Shown: piece after piece, positions 34,693-43,331 of the stretch
How positions within the stretch are numbered: position 1 is the first letter of the stretch
Layout: each line of letters opens with the position of its first letter
NCBI RefSeq assembly: GCF_002803155.1
Contig: NZ_NNBP01000002.1
Span: 496,001-560,000, forward strand
From: Streptomyces sp. CB02959
Lineage (GTDB): Bacteria; Actinomycetota; Actinomycetes; Streptomycetales; Streptomycetaceae
DNA: 64,000 nt
Reading direction: 5' to 3'
Translations under genes and position numbers: made by a program
Notes under the pieces: model-generated
Database searches by the model: none
The model's input: the letters and a program-made list of their open reading frames with translations, nothing else
What the model was told of the DNA's origin: nothing

Positions 34693-35025
34693 GTGAGTGT
34701 GCGAATCTCTCGTGTTCTCGCGGCAGTGACTCTGGCGGCACTGGGTGCCGTCTCCGCTGCCGGCGCCGGTCATGCCGCTCCCGCCCCGTCCCACGGCAGG
34801 ACCGGTGCGCGAGCGGAAAGCGGACCGTTCCGCTGCCCCCAGTGGTTCCGGGAGCCCTACTGCGTGGAGCTCCGAGGCGGACCGTACGAGGGCTGCCCGT
34901 GCAACAGGCACCGCCCGCCGCCGGGCATGGATCGGCACCTCCACGCGTCGTCTCTGCAGAATGTTTCCGACGGGGTGTGGCGAAAGGTGTGGTCCGGGAA
35001 GCGGCTGGGACCTCTGGGCGGATAG
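34693..35025 (+). CDS. Small secreted cysteine-containing protein
   Basis: A 110-residue protein with a Sec signal peptide (RISRVLAAVTLAALGAVSAA, cleavage probably after AGAGHA). The mature part carries four Cys in two clusters (CPQWFREPYC and GCPC) and the segment RPPPGMDRHLHASSLQN. It is likely stabilised by two disulfides. I do not recognise the family. GTG 34693 is used, with a second GTG at 34699 also possible, and no strong ribosome site decides. A shared hairpin terminator follows. The role, such as morphogen, inhibitor or toxin, cannot be stated. Confidence 0.6.
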   Translation: MSVRISRVLAAVTLAALGAVSAAGAGHAAPAPSHGRTGARAESGPFRCPQWFREPYCVELRGGPYEGCPCNRHRPPPGMDRHLHASSLQNVSDGVWRKVWSGKRLGPLGG

Positions 35026-35062
35026 ATCCAGCCACCGCAACTCGCCTTGCGGTGGCTGGATC
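35025..35062. terminator. Bidirectional 16-bp hairpin terminator
   Basis: A perfect stem GATCCAGCCACCGCAA with its complement and a 6-nt loop lie exactly between the convergent secreted-protein and MgtC genes. The first stem base is the last base of the secreted-protein stop codon. Confidence 0.85.
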
Positions 35063-35073
35063 CATCGGCCTTC

Positions 35074-35805
35074 TCAGGCCAGTGCCCGTTGTTCCGGGGC
35101 GACTTCCGACTCGTCCAGGTGCCAGTGCAGGTCCCGGACGTCGGGTTCCAGGGAGAGCCGGGCGATGACCTGCTCCAGGGCCTGGGCGAGGTCGCCGGAG
35201 ACGGTGACCGCGGCGCGGACGCTGGTGGCGTCCTCGGCGTCCCGGCGGGCCCGCAGGCTGATGGGGGTCAGTCCGGACGAGGTGAGTGCCTGGAGCAGGA
35301 GGGCGCGGATGTGCGTCTCCGCCCGGCGCTCGCAGACCACGTGCACGGTGGCGTGCACGGCCGCGTCGGGGTCGGACCCGGCCGCCGGGGCCCGGTCCAG
35401 CAGCCGCCCGGCCGGGCGCAGCACGAGGTGGACGGCGAGTACGGCGAGGGTGCCGAGGACGGCGAATTCGAGCCGCCCGGAGGCGGCCAGTACGCCGACC
35501 GCGGCCGAGCACCACAGGGTGGCGGCGGTGTTCAGACCGCGTACCCCCGCCCCGTCCCGCAGGATCACCCCGCCGCCGAGGAAGCCGATGCCGGAGACGA
35601 CGTACGAGGCGACCCGGGTGGGGCTGCCGGAGTCCCCGACGGCGGTGCTGTAGAGGACGAAGAGGGTGGCGCCGGCGGCGACGAGGGCGTTGGTGCGCAG
35701 CCCCGCCATCCGGGCGCGCCATTGGCGCTCGACGCCGATGAGCGCTCCGCAGGCCACGCCGGTGGCGAGCCGGACCAGGAAGTCGACGACGGTCAGGGTG
35801 TGCAT
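35074..35805 (-). CDS. MgtC/SapB family membrane protein
   Basis: A 243-residue protein. Residues 1-140 hold four or five membrane helices with the MgtC signatures GALIGVERQWRARMAGLRTN, GSPTRVASYVVSGIGFLGGG and GVRGLNTAATLWCSAAVGVL. Residues about 150-240 form a soluble ACT-like domain (HVVCERRAETHIRALLLQAL, SLEPDVRDLHWHLDESE). The conserved Glu-Arg-Gln and Asn-Thr residues of the family are present. MgtC proteins support growth at low magnesium and modulate ATP synthase or membrane potential. It lies 60 nt downstream of the Nramp gene, in the same probable M-box-controlled transcript. The ATG at 35803-35805 follows GAGGAGG. Confidence 0.9.
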   Translation of the reverse strand: MHTLTVVDFLVRLATGVACGALIGVERQWRARMAGLRTNALVAAGATLFVLYSTAVGDSGSPTRVASYVVSGIGFLGGGVILRDGAGVRGLNTAATLWCSAAVGVLAASGRLEFAVLGTLAVLAVHLVLRPAGRLLDRAPAAGSDPDAAVHATVHVVCERRAETHIRALLLQALTSSGLTPISLRARRDAEDATSVRAAVTVSGDLAQALEQVIARLSLEPDVRDLHWHLDESEVAPEQRALA

Positions 35806-35865
35806 GGGAGCACCTCCTCGGGAGAGCGGGAATGTGGGCGGGGACCGGCCGGCGGGCCGGAAACC

Positions 35866-37521
35866 TCAGTGGCCGAGCGCCACTTGGACGAGCTTGACGA
35901 CGACCAGGACCATGGCGAGCAGCAGATAGCTCCGCAGCGCGGCCAGGCCGACCTTGTGCCCGGTGGAGAAGACCGGCCGGGGCAGCGTTTCCAGGGGCGG
36001 CATCCGCCAGTCGTCCCGGCCGGTGCGGTCCACCCGTCGGCCGCCGAACGCCCAGCCCTTGCGGCGGCGCCGCACCTCCGCGTACCCGAGCGCCAGCACC
36101 CCGGCCGCGCCGCAGCCGGCCATGAGGGTGAGGATGGTGCCCGCGTCGATGTCCGGGAAGAGGACCGAGGCCGTGAGGATCACCGACAGGGTGACCAGGA
36201 CGCCCACGACGGCGGCGGTGAAGGCGTTGGTCCGCGGGCCGTTGACCCACGGGCCGAGCACCGCCCGGTCGTTGCACAGGAGCAGCAGGAAGACCGAGGC
36301 GGAGGGCAGCAGCACGCCGGCCAGGGTCTGCACGCCCTCGATGAGCAGGCCCAGCGGGGAGCCGGGGATCAGCACGATCGCGGCGGCCGCGGCGACCAGT
36401 CCCGCGTAGACGGCGTAGAAGCCCTTGGCGCCGCCGACGCCGCGGTGCAGGGAGTGCCGGATGCCGAAGACGTCGCCGATGGCGTAGGCGGTGGACAGGG
36501 ACACCGCGAAGGCGCCGATGATCGAGGCGTCCAGCAGGGCGATGGCGAACAGCACCCCGGCGAGCTTGCCGGCGTGTGCGGCCAGGCCGTGCGCGATGCC
36601 GGCGGTGTCGGTGAAGGCACCGGCGCCCCGGGTGCCGGCGAACGCGGCGGCGGTGCAGCCCATCAGGGCGGCGGCGCCGAGCACCACGATGGCGATGCCG
36701 ATCCACAGGTCGGCCTTCTCGTAGGACATGAAGCGCGGGGTGATCCGCTTGTCGATGACGTAGGACTGCTGGAAGAAGAGCTGCCAGGGGGCGACGGTGG
36801 TGCCGACGATGCCGATGATCAGCAGCATCACCGCCGACGGTCCACCAGGCCCGTCGGGGAGGTGCGGGACGACGAAGTCGTGGGCCATCTGCCCGGTGGA
36901 CGGGTGGACCAGGAAGTAGAGCGGGACCAGCAGCAGCGACGCCGCGCACAGGGCGATGGCGATCCGCTCGAACCGGCGGAACGACCCGGTGAAGGCGGAG
37001 GCGATGATCACGGCGGCGGCCAGCAGCACCGCGCCGACCTTGGGCAGCCCCAGGTATCCGGCGGCGAGGGTGATGCCGATGAACTCCGTCACCAGCGTCA
37101 GCGCGTTGAGCAGGAACAGGTCGATGACCGAGAACGCGCCCCAGAACTTCCCGAACCGTTCCAGGATGAGCCGGGCGTGCCCCACGCCGGTGACGGCGCC
37201 GAGCCGGAGCACCATCTCCTGGTTGACGTAGAGGACCGGGACGAGCAGGAGCAGGGTCCACAGCAGGTGGGTGCCGTAGTTCTGGCCGGCCTGGCCGTAG
37301 GTGGTGAAAGCGCCGGCGTCGTTGTCGCCGACCATCACGATCAGGCCGGGGCCGACGACGGCCAGCAGGGTCTTGAGCTTGGCGGACAGGCCCCGGCGCG
37401 GGGCGGTGTCGTCGTGCCTGATGGTGCCGAGCGCGCCGCGGATGTCACCGGTGTGCGCGTCGTCGAGCACAGCGGTGGGGCGCGGGGCGGGGACCGTGGA
37501 ACGGACGGTGGTCTCGGTCAT
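35866..37521 (-). CDS. Nramp-family transporter, non-canonical (probable magnesium branch)
   Basis: A 551-residue LeuT-fold transporter with about eleven membrane helices. The first-helix metal motif, usually DPG-N, reads GDNDAGAF (near residue 66). The helix-6 motif, usually M-P-H, reads GTTVAPWQLFFQQS (near 240), so the methionine and histidine selective for soft transition metals are absent. This resembles the Nramp-related magnesium transporters (NRMT) rather than MntH. Context supports Mg2+: an M-box riboswitch lies in its leader and mgtC follows. The N-terminal 45 residues are soluble and the C-terminal 80 carry a basic RRRRKGW linker. ATG 37521 follows GGGAGG. Confidence 0.85.
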   Translation of the reverse strand: MTETTVRSTVPAPRPTAVLDDAHTGDIRGALGTIRHDDTAPRRGLSAKLKTLLAVVGPGLIVMVGDNDAGAFTTYGQAGQNYGTHLLWTLLLLVPVLYVNQEMVLRLGAVTGVGHARLILERFGKFWGAFSVIDLFLLNALTLVTEFIGITLAAGYLGLPKVGAVLLAAAVIIASAFTGSFRRFERIAIALCAASLLLVPLYFLVHPSTGQMAHDFVVPHLPDGPGGPSAVMLLIIGIVGTTVAPWQLFFQQSYVIDKRITPRFMSYEKADLWIGIAIVVLGAAALMGCTAAAFAGTRGAGAFTDTAGIAHGLAAHAGKLAGVLFAIALLDASIIGAFAVSLSTAYAIGDVFGIRHSLHRGVGGAKGFYAVYAGLVAAAAAIVLIPGSPLGLLIEGVQTLAGVLLPSASVFLLLLCNDRAVLGPWVNGPRTNAFTAAVVGVLVTLSVILTASVLFPDIDAGTILTLMAGCGAAGVLALGYAEVRRRRKGWAFGGRRVDRTGRDDWRMPPLETLPRPVFSTGHKVGLAALRSYLLLAMVLVVVKLVQVALGH

Positions 37522-37668
37522 GGCGACCTCCCAAGTCCCCCGGGCGGGGGAGGTGTCGGGGGCGCGCGGCAGCCGTCTTCCCTGCGCGGGCGCGCAGCAC
37601 GGCGACCCGTGGCGGCGAAGAGCCGTACGGGGGCGTGGTGCGGCGGGGAGGCCGCGCAGGGAAGGTGG

Positions 37669-37740
37669 TTACCGCGTGCCGGAAGAATGCGAGGGCAGGC
37701 GGAAGGTGGGCCGATGATGGCCCGGACTACTGCATTCCAT
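37669..37740 (-). CDS. Putative 23-residue leader peptide between M-box and Nramp gene
   Basis: Too short to be called by size alone, but ATG 37740 has a near-perfect AAGGAGG ribosome site and is followed by 23 codons and TAA. The peptide is MECSSPGHHRPTFRLPSHSS followed by GTR. It contains three Pro, three His and four Ser-rich positions. Pro-rich leader peptides (MgtL, MgtP) sense Mg2+ or proline upstream of magnesium transporter genes in enterobacteria. Here the ORF sits about 150 nt after the M-box aptamer and 147 nt before the transporter start. Translation and function are inferred. Confidence 0.5.
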   Translation of the reverse strand: MECSSPGHHRPTFRLPSHSSGTR

Positions 37741-37803
37741 GTCTCTCGCCTCCTTCCGGTCGGGGCGCGCAGGATGCGCCGTCGTCGAGCCGGCAAGGAG
37801 CGG

Positions 37804-37823
37804 ACCAGTCGCCGTCGACTGGT
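37804..37823 (-). promoter_or_regulatory. Hairpin downstream of M-box, possible expression platform
   Basis: A perfect 8-bp stem (ACCAGTCG with CGACTGGT) with a 4-nt loop lies between the aptamer and the leader ORF. It could act as a terminator or switching element. No U-tract follows. Confidence 0.4.
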
Positions 37824-37864
37824 TCACCCCCACTCGTCAGAGCTTTGGCACGTCACGGCGTAGC

Positions 37865-38005
37865 CCCGTATAGGGCAGCCACTTGGGGTCACCCCTTGGG
37901 CCGGGGAGACCTGTCCTGATCCGGAGCGTCTCTCGACGGGTGGGATCAGTGGCCTGTGTCCGTGACGACGCCTCACCGAACGAGGTGACCGCTGTCGTAA
38001 ACCTC
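37865..38005 (-). promoter_or_regulatory. M-box (ykoK leader) magnesium riboswitch
   Basis: Read on the minus strand, the region carries the conserved M-box blocks in order: CTCGTTCGGTGAGGC, ACACAGGCCACTG, CCC, GTCGAGAGACGC, GGATCAGGACAGG, then AAGGGGTGACC. The closing stem pairs GGTCACC (37984-37990) with GGTGACC (37887-37893) perfectly. M-box RNAs fold with Mg2+ and switch off magnesium transport genes when Mg2+ is plentiful. It precedes a leader ORF, the Nramp-type transporter and mgtC, which matches this role. Outer boundaries are approximate. Confidence 0.85.
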
Positions 38006-38031
38006 TAGAAGTGTAGGCCCTGTCGGAGGTT

Positions 38032-38043
38032 ACTTGCGCAAGT
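38032..38043. promoter_or_regulatory. ACTTGCGCAAGT palindrome in divergent promoter region
   Basis: A 12-bp perfect palindrome is followed by a further half site (GTGCAAGT). It lies between the M-box transcript and the divergent membrane-protein gene. A TTGCGCAA core also occurs upstream of pls. It may be a regulator site; the regulator is unknown. Confidence 0.45.
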
Positions 38044-38134
38044 GTGCAAGTTTTTGACCGACTCTTAACCCCGCGACGGGTTCGTCCCGCCGTCCGGCCC
38101 GAGCTGCTGGACACCGCACCGGCCCCGGGTGAGC

Positions 38135-38923
38135 ATGAGCCGCATGTCCCAGGATCCCGAGCCCGGCAAGGCGGGCGCAGCCGGTACCGAAGCCGAGCGG
38201 TTGGAACGCATCGAGGCGCTGCTGGCGCCCGCCGTCGCAGGGGCGGGGGAGGCGGGGCGGCGGCTCCACCCGGCCTGGCGGCGGGTCACCCGTGGTGAGC
38301 CGCGCTGGCCCTCGACGCTCGCGGTGGCCGTGGCGGTGACGCTGCAGTGGCGGCTGCCGGACCGGTTGGCGATCCATCCGGAGTGGCTGCTGCCGGGGTT
38401 GGAGACCGCGCTGCTGCTCGTGCTGGTGGTGGTCGACCCGTTCCGTATCGAGCGGGTCTCCCGGCTCTACCGGTGGACGGGGCTGGCGCTGATCGCGATG
38501 ATCAGCGCGGCCAACGGCTGGTCCGCGGTGCACCTGGTGATCGGTCTGGTGCGTGGCACGGAGGGCGGGGACGCCGGACCGCTGCTGGCGACCGGCGGCA
38601 GCATCTGGGCCACCAACGTCATCGTCTTCGCGCTCTGGTACTGGGAGTGGGACCGCGGCGGCCCGGTCGCCCGGGTCCACGCGGTGCGCTGCTACCCCGA
38701 CTTCCTCTTCCCGCAGATGGCGACGCCGGAGATGGCCCCGGAGCACTGGGAGCCGCAGTTCGCCGACTACCTGTACCTGTCCTTCACGAACGCCACCGCC
38801 TTCAGTCCGACCGACGTCATGCCGTTGACTCGCTGGGCGAAGTTGCTGATGCTGCTCCAGTCGGCGGTGTCGCTGCTGACGGTCGTCCTGGTGGTGGCCC
38901 GGGCGGTGAACATCCTCAAGTAG
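38135..38923 (+). CDS. Membrane protein of unknown function (DUF1345-like)
   Basis: A protein of about 262 residues with an N-terminal acidic/Arg segment, then four or five membrane helices: ALAVAVAVTLQW region, LLPGLETALLLVLVVVDPF, GLALIAMISAANGWSAVHLV, SIWATNVIVFALWYWEWD and a last pair near LLMLLQSAVSLLTVVLVVA. The loop YPDFLFPQMATPEMAPEHWE then YLYLSFTNATAFSPTDVMPL is strongly conserved-looking and resembles DUF1345 proteins, which have a pore-like turn. GTG 38129, ATG 38135 and ATG 38144 are all possible starts. It lies directly upstream of the pls locus on the same strand, but 448 nt away. Confidence 0.7.
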   Translation: MSRMSQDPEPGKAGAAGTEAERLERIEALLAPAVAGAGEAGRRLHPAWRRVTRGEPRWPSTLAVAVAVTLQWRLPDRLAIHPEWLLPGLETALLLVLVVVDPFRIERVSRLYRWTGLALIAMISAANGWSAVHLVIGLVRGTEGGDAGPLLATGGSIWATNVIVFALWYWEWDRGGPVARVHAVRCYPDFLFPQMATPEMAPEHWEPQFADYLYLSFTNATAFSPTDVMPLTRWAKLLMLLQSAVSLLTVVLVVARAVNILK

Positions 38924-39371
38924 CCCGCGCCGGGGAAACGTTGGCGGTGGCCGCGGGGGCGTTCCGGGGTGTGACGGGCTCGTTGCGAGGGTATGGCGGT
39001 GTCATGACAGCGCGATGAGGCCACCGTGAGAACACGATGAATAATTGCTCGTTTGCGCAATCATTTGTACAAGGCTTGACCGGTTGACCCGTAACCGATC
39101 CGCGTCACCGCTCTGACCTGCGGTTTTGCGGCTCCGGGGGAGCGGTGCCGAAAACAATCCCCGGCCGGAGTCAATTCTTTCCCACGCCGTGGTCAGGCGT
39201 CCGGGCCGCTTTCCCGGCGCTACCTGCCCAAGCGGCCGACGGGCACTTTCACAGCACGTTCGATTAGTGCATCCGGCCGCCCGACAGGCGAACCCGTGCC
39301 TGGTCAGCGGCATCTCTAGGGGCGAACGTCCGAGGGTCTTCCACCCACCGGCACCGAACAGAGGCATATCG
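38924..39371 (+). promoter_or_regulatory. Promoter region of pls with TTGCGCAA and TTGTACAA palindromes
   Basis: No gene is supported in these 448 nt. The segment 39031-39100 is AT-rich. It holds two 8-bp palindromes, TTGCGCAA (39053-39060) and TTGTACAA (39065-39072), 12 bp apart centre to centre. An outer ATTGC...GCAAT pair (39044-39061) surrounds the first. Two TTGACC hexamers follow at 39076 and 39084, but no matching -10 at standard spacing is clear. Confidence 0.5.
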
Positions 39372-42300
39372 ATGTCGTCGCCCCTTCTCGAATCGTCCTT
39401 CGAGCCGCCCGAGCCAGCGCCCGAACGGGCCGTATACCGCACCGCCGGCACCCCGGCCCCGCGGACCCTGCTCGACGTGCTCGACGCCACCGCCGCCGCA
39501 CACCCCCAGGCGATCGCCCTGGACACGGGCTCCGAGGTGATCACCTACCGCGACCTGTGTACCGAGACCGAACGCCGCGCACGGCAGCTCAGGGACCATG
39601 GGATCGGCCCCGGCGACCGGGTCGGAGTCCGCGTGCCCTCCGGGACCGCCGAGCTGTACCTGTCGATCCTCGCCATCCTGCGCAGCGGAGCGGCGTACGT
39701 ACCGGTCGACGCCGACGACCCCGACGAGCGGGCCGCCACCGTCTTCCGGGAGGCTGCCGTCTGCGCCGTCCTCGGCCCGGACGGCCCGCGGGCCGGCCTG
39801 TCCCGGCCCGCCGGGGCCCCGCGTGCCCCGGGCCTCCACGACGACGCCTGGATCATCTTCACTTCGGGTTCGACCGGCGCGCCCAAGGGCGTGGCGGTCA
39901 GCCACCGCTCCGCCGCCGCCTTCGTCGACGCCGAGGCCGTCCTGTTCTGCCAGGACCGGCCGCTGGGCCCCGGCGACCGGGTGCTGGCCGGGCTGTCCGT
40001 CGCCTTCGACGCCTCCTGCGAGGAGATGTGGCTCGCCTGGCGGCACGGCGCCTGCCTGGTGCCCGCCCCCCGCTCGCTGGTCCGGGCCGGCCACGAACTC
40101 GGCCCGTGGCTGGTCGAGCGCGGCATCACCGTGGTCTCCACCGTGCCCACCCTCGCCGCGCTCTGGCCGGACGAGGCGATGCACCGGGTCCGGCTGCTGA
40201 TCGTCGGCGGCGAGTCCTGCCCCGCCGGGCTCGTCGACCGCTTCGCCGGGCCCGGCCGCGAGATGTGGAACACCTACGGCCCGACCGAGACCACCGTCGT
40301 CGCCTGCGCCGCCCGCCTGCTGCCGGGCGAGCCGGTCCGCATCGGCCTGCCGCTTACGGGCTGGCAGCTCGCCGTCGTCGACCGGACCGGGCAGCCGGTG
40401 CCGTACGGCGCCGAGGGCGAGCTGCTGATCAGCGGCGTCGGCACCGCCCGCTACCTCGACCCGGCCAAGGACGCCGAGCGCTTCCGGCCCGACGACGTCC
40501 TGCACACCGCCCGCGCCTACCGCACCGGCGACCTGGTCCGCGCCGAACCCGAGGGCCTGCTCTTCGTCGGCCGCGCCGACGACCAGATCAAACTCGGCGG
40601 CCGCCGGATCGAGCTGGGCGAGATCGACGCCGCCCTGGCCGCCCTGCCCGGCGTCCGCGGCGCCGCCGCGGCCGTCCAGACCACCCCGGCCGGCACCCAG
40701 GTCCTGGTCGGCTACGTCGTCCCCGAGCAGCGCTTCGCCGACGGCTCCAGCTTCCAGCCGGACAAGGCCCGCGCGCTGCTCCAGGAACGGCTGCCGGCGC
40801 AGCTGGTGCCCGTCCTGGCCGAGATCGAGAGCCTGCCCACCCGGACGTCCGGCAAGGTCGACCGGAAGGCACTGCCCTGGCCGCTGCCGTCCGCCCCGGT
40901 CGACGCCGGCACCGGCGACCCGGCCGCGGCCCTGCACGGCACCGCCGCCCGCCTCGCCGGCATCTGGGAGGAGCTCCTCGGCGTCCGGCCCGGTCCGGAC
41001 AGCGACTTCGTCTCCCTCGGCGGCACCAGCCTGGTCGCCGCCCGGATGGCGTCCCAGCTGCGCGCCCATCACCCCGGCGTCTCGGTCGCCGACCTCTACC
41101 GCCACCCGGTGCTGCGCGACATGGCCGAGCACCTCGACTCGCTCGGCGGCCCGGTGGACGAGGCCCGTCCGGTCCGCCCGGTCCCGCGGCGCACCGCGGT
41201 CGTCCAACTCCTCGTCCAGACCGGCCTGTACGGCGTCGCCGGCCTGCGCGGGCTCGTCGGGCTCGCGCTCGCGGACAACCTCCTGGGCTGGTTCGCCCCG
41301 CAGGTCTGGGCACCGCACACCGCGTGGTGGCTGATCATCGTCGGCTGGGTGGTCCTCTACAGCGCCCCGATGCGCTGCGCCATCGGCGCCCTCGCCGCCC
41401 GGCTGCTCGCCGGCTCCATCAAGCCCGGCGCCTACCCGCGCGGCGGCGCCACCCACCTGCGCCTGTGGACCGCCGAACGCGTCGTCGGCGCCTTCGGCAT
41501 CCCCTCGCTGCTCGGGACGCCCTGGGCGCGGCTGTACGCCCGGACCCTGGGCTGCGCCACCGGGCGCAACGTGTCGCTGCACACCATGCCGCCGGTCACC
41601 GGCCTCGCCGAACTCGGCGACGGCTGCAGCGTCGAACCCGAGGCCGACATCTCCGGCTGGTGGCTCGACGGCGACACCCTGCACATCGGCGCGGTCCGCA
41701 TCGGGGCCGGCGCCCGGGTCGCCCACCGCAGCATGCTGATGCCCGGTGCCGTCGTCGGCCAGGGCGCCGAACTCGCCGCCGGCGGCTGCCTGGCCGGCGA
41801 GATCCCCGACGGCGCCTGCTGGACCGGCTCCCCGGCCCGCCCGGCCGGCGCCGCCGAGCGGATCTCCGGCGCCGCGTGGCCCTCCCCGCGCTGGCGGCGT
41901 TCGCCCGCCTGGAGCGCCGTCTACGGGCTCTCCCTGCTGGGCCTGCCGCTGCTGGCGCTGCTGTCCACCGCCCCGGCACTGGTCGGCGCGTACTTCCTGC
42001 TCCGCGACAGCGGCACCCTCGCCACCGCGGCGGTCCGCCTGCTGCTGGCCGCACCGGTCTTCACGGTCGTCACCACCGGATGCTCGATGCTGGTGACGGC
42101 CGCCGCGGTGCGGATCCTCGGCCGCGGCATCACGCCGGGGCTGCACCCCGCGAGCGGCGGCGTCGCCTGGCGCGCCTGGCTGGTCACCCGCCTCCTGGAC
42201 GGCGCCCGCGGCAGCCTCTTCCCGCTCTACGCCGGCCTCGCCACCCCGTACTGGCTGCGGATGCTCGGCGCCAAGGTCGGCAAGCACGCCGAGATCTCCA

Positions 42301-43331
42301 CCGTGCTGCCGCTGCCCTCCCTGCTGCAGGTCGACGACGGCGCCTTCCTCGCCGACGACACCCTGGTCGCCCCCTTCGAAATCCGCGGCGGCTGGCTGCG
42401 GTTGGGGACCGTCCGGATCGGCCGCCGGGCCTTCGTCGGCAACTCCGGCATCGTCGACCCCGGCCACGACGTGCCCGACCACAGCCTGATCGGTGTGCTC
42501 TCCAACGCCCCGGCGAACAACGAGCCCGGGATGTCCTGGCTGGGCCGGCCCGCCATGCCGCTGCCCCGGGTGGCGACCCAGGCCGACCCGGCGCGCACCT
42601 TCGCACCGCCGCGCAGACTGGTGCTGGCCCGCGCCGCCGTAGAAATGTGCCGGGTGCTGCCGCTGATGTGCGGTGTGGCGCTCGCCGAGGGCGTGTTCCT
42701 CACCGAACAGGACGCCTTCACCAACGGCGGCCTCGGCCTCGCCGCGCTGATCGGCGCCCCGCTGCTGCTGGCCTCGGGTCTCGTGGCGCTGCTCATCACG
42801 ACCGTGGCGAAGTGGCTGCTGGTCGGCCGGTTCACGGTGAGCGAGCATCCGCTGTGGTCGTCGTTCGTCTGGCGCAACGAGCTCTTCGACACCTTCGTCG
42901 AATCGCTCGCCGTGCCGTCGATGGCCGGGGCGTTCACCGGCACCCCGGTCCTCAACTGGTGGCTGCGCACCCTCGGCGCCAAGATCGGGCGCGGGGTCTG
43001 GCTGGAGAGCTACTGGCTGCCGGAGACCGACCTGATCACCCTCGCCGACGGCGTCAGCGTCAACCGCGGCTGCGTCCTGCAGACCCACCTCTTCCACGAC
43101 CGGATCATGCGGCTGGACACCGTCCGCCTCGCCGAGGGCTCCTCGCTGGGCCCGCACGGCATCGTGCTCCCCGGCACCGAGGTCGGAGCGCGCGTCTCCA
43201 TCGCGCCGTCCTCCCTGGTCATGCGCGGTGAGAGCGTCCCGGCCCACACCCGGTGGGCCGGCAACCCGATCGCCGGCGAACGCCCGGCCCGCCCCGTCGC
43301 GACCCGTGCGGAAGGGGGGGCGGCCGCGTGA
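39372..43331 (+). CDS. pls: Epsilon-poly-L-lysine synthetase (membrane NRPS)
   Basis: A 1319-residue membrane NRPS, the length I recall for S. albulus Pls. Adenylation domain: TSGSTGAPKG at 164, FDASCEEMW at 212, NTYGPTETT at 300, YRTGDLV at 383, GRADDQIKLGGRRIELGEID at 400 and the catalytic Lys495 in RTSGKVDRKAL. The thiolation domain has LGGTSL with phosphopantetheine Ser553. The rest is three tandem acetyltransferase-like (left-handed beta-helix-like) soluble domains separated by six membrane helices, the layout specific to Pls and relatives that polymerise lysine through epsilon-amines. It makes 25-35-residue polylysine, an antimicrobial. ATG 39372 has AGAGG upstream. Related enzymes can use other diamino acids, so substrate is inferred from similarity. 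Confidence 0.92.
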   Translation: MSSPLLESSFEPPEPAPERAVYRTAGTPAPRTLLDVLDATAAAHPQAIALDTGSEVITYRDLCTETERRARQLRDHGIGPGDRVGVRVPSGTAELYLSILAILRSGAAYVPVDADDPDERAATVFREAAVCAVLGPDGPRAGLSRPAGAPRAPGLHDDAWIIFTSGSTGAPKGVAVSHRSAAAFVDAEAVLFCQDRPLGPGDRVLAGLSVAFDASCEEMWLAWRHGACLVPAPRSLVRAGHELGPWLVERGITVVSTVPTLAALWPDEAMHRVRLLIVGGESCPAGLVDRFAGPGREMWNTYGPTETTVVACAARLLPGEPVRIGLPLTGWQLAVVDRTGQPVPYGAEGELLISGVGTARYLDPAKDAERFRPDDVLHTARAYRTGDLVRAEPEGLLFVGRADDQIKLGGRRIELGEIDAALAALPGVRGAAAAVQTTPAGTQVLVGYVVPEQRFADGSSFQPDKARALLQERLPAQLVPVLAEIESLPTRTSGKVDRKALPWPLPSAPVDAGTGDPAAALHGTAARLAGIWEELLGVRPGPDSDFVSLGGTSLVAARMASQLRAHHPGVSVADLYRHPVLRDMAEHLDSLGGPVDEARPVRPVPRRTAVVQLLVQTGLYGVAGLRGLVGLALADNLLGWFAPQVWAPHTAWWLIIVGWVVLYSAPMRCAIGALAARLLAGSIKPGAYPRGGATHLRLWTAERVVGAFGIPSLLGTPWARLYARTLGCATGRNVSLHTMPPVTGLAELGDGCSVEPEADISGWWLDGDTLHIGAVRIGAGARVAHRSMLMPGAVVGQGAELAAGGCLAGEIPDGACWTGSPARPAGAAERISGAAWPSPRWRRSPAWSAVYGLSLLGLPLLALLSTAPALVGAYFLLRDSGTLATAAVRLLLAAPVFTVVTTGCSMLVTAAAVRILGRGITPGLHPASGGVAWRAWLVTRLLDGARGSLFPLYAGLATPYWLRMLGAKVGKHAEISTVLPLPSLLQVDDGAFLADDTLVAPFEIRGGWLRLGTVRIGRRAFVGNSGIVDPGHDVPDHSLIGVLSNAPANNEPGMSWLGRPAMPLPRVATQADPARTFAPPRRLVLARAAVEMCRVLPLMCGVALAEGVFLTEQDAFTNGGLGLAALIGAPLLLASGLVALLITTVAKWLLVGRFTVSEHPLWSSFVWRNELFDTFVESLAVPSMAGAFTGTPVLNWWLRTLGAKIGRGVWLESYWLPETDLITLADGVSVNRGCVLQTHLFHDRIMRLDTVRLAEGSSLGPHGIVLPGTEVGARVSIAPSSLVMRGESVPAHTRWAGNPIAGERPARPVATRAEGGAAA

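Noticed and set aside
33920..37863. Very long open frames on both strands across the Nramp and mgtC region
   Set aside because: They run through two well-supported membrane protein genes and a riboswitch in other frames, and have His/Gly/Arg-rich sequence with no domain.
39264..43247. A 1327-codon open frame on the minus strand opposite pls
   Set aside because: It is the GC-driven shadow of pls: no ribosome site, low-complexity Gly/Asp/Arg composition and no recognisable domain, while pls shows full NRPS motifs.
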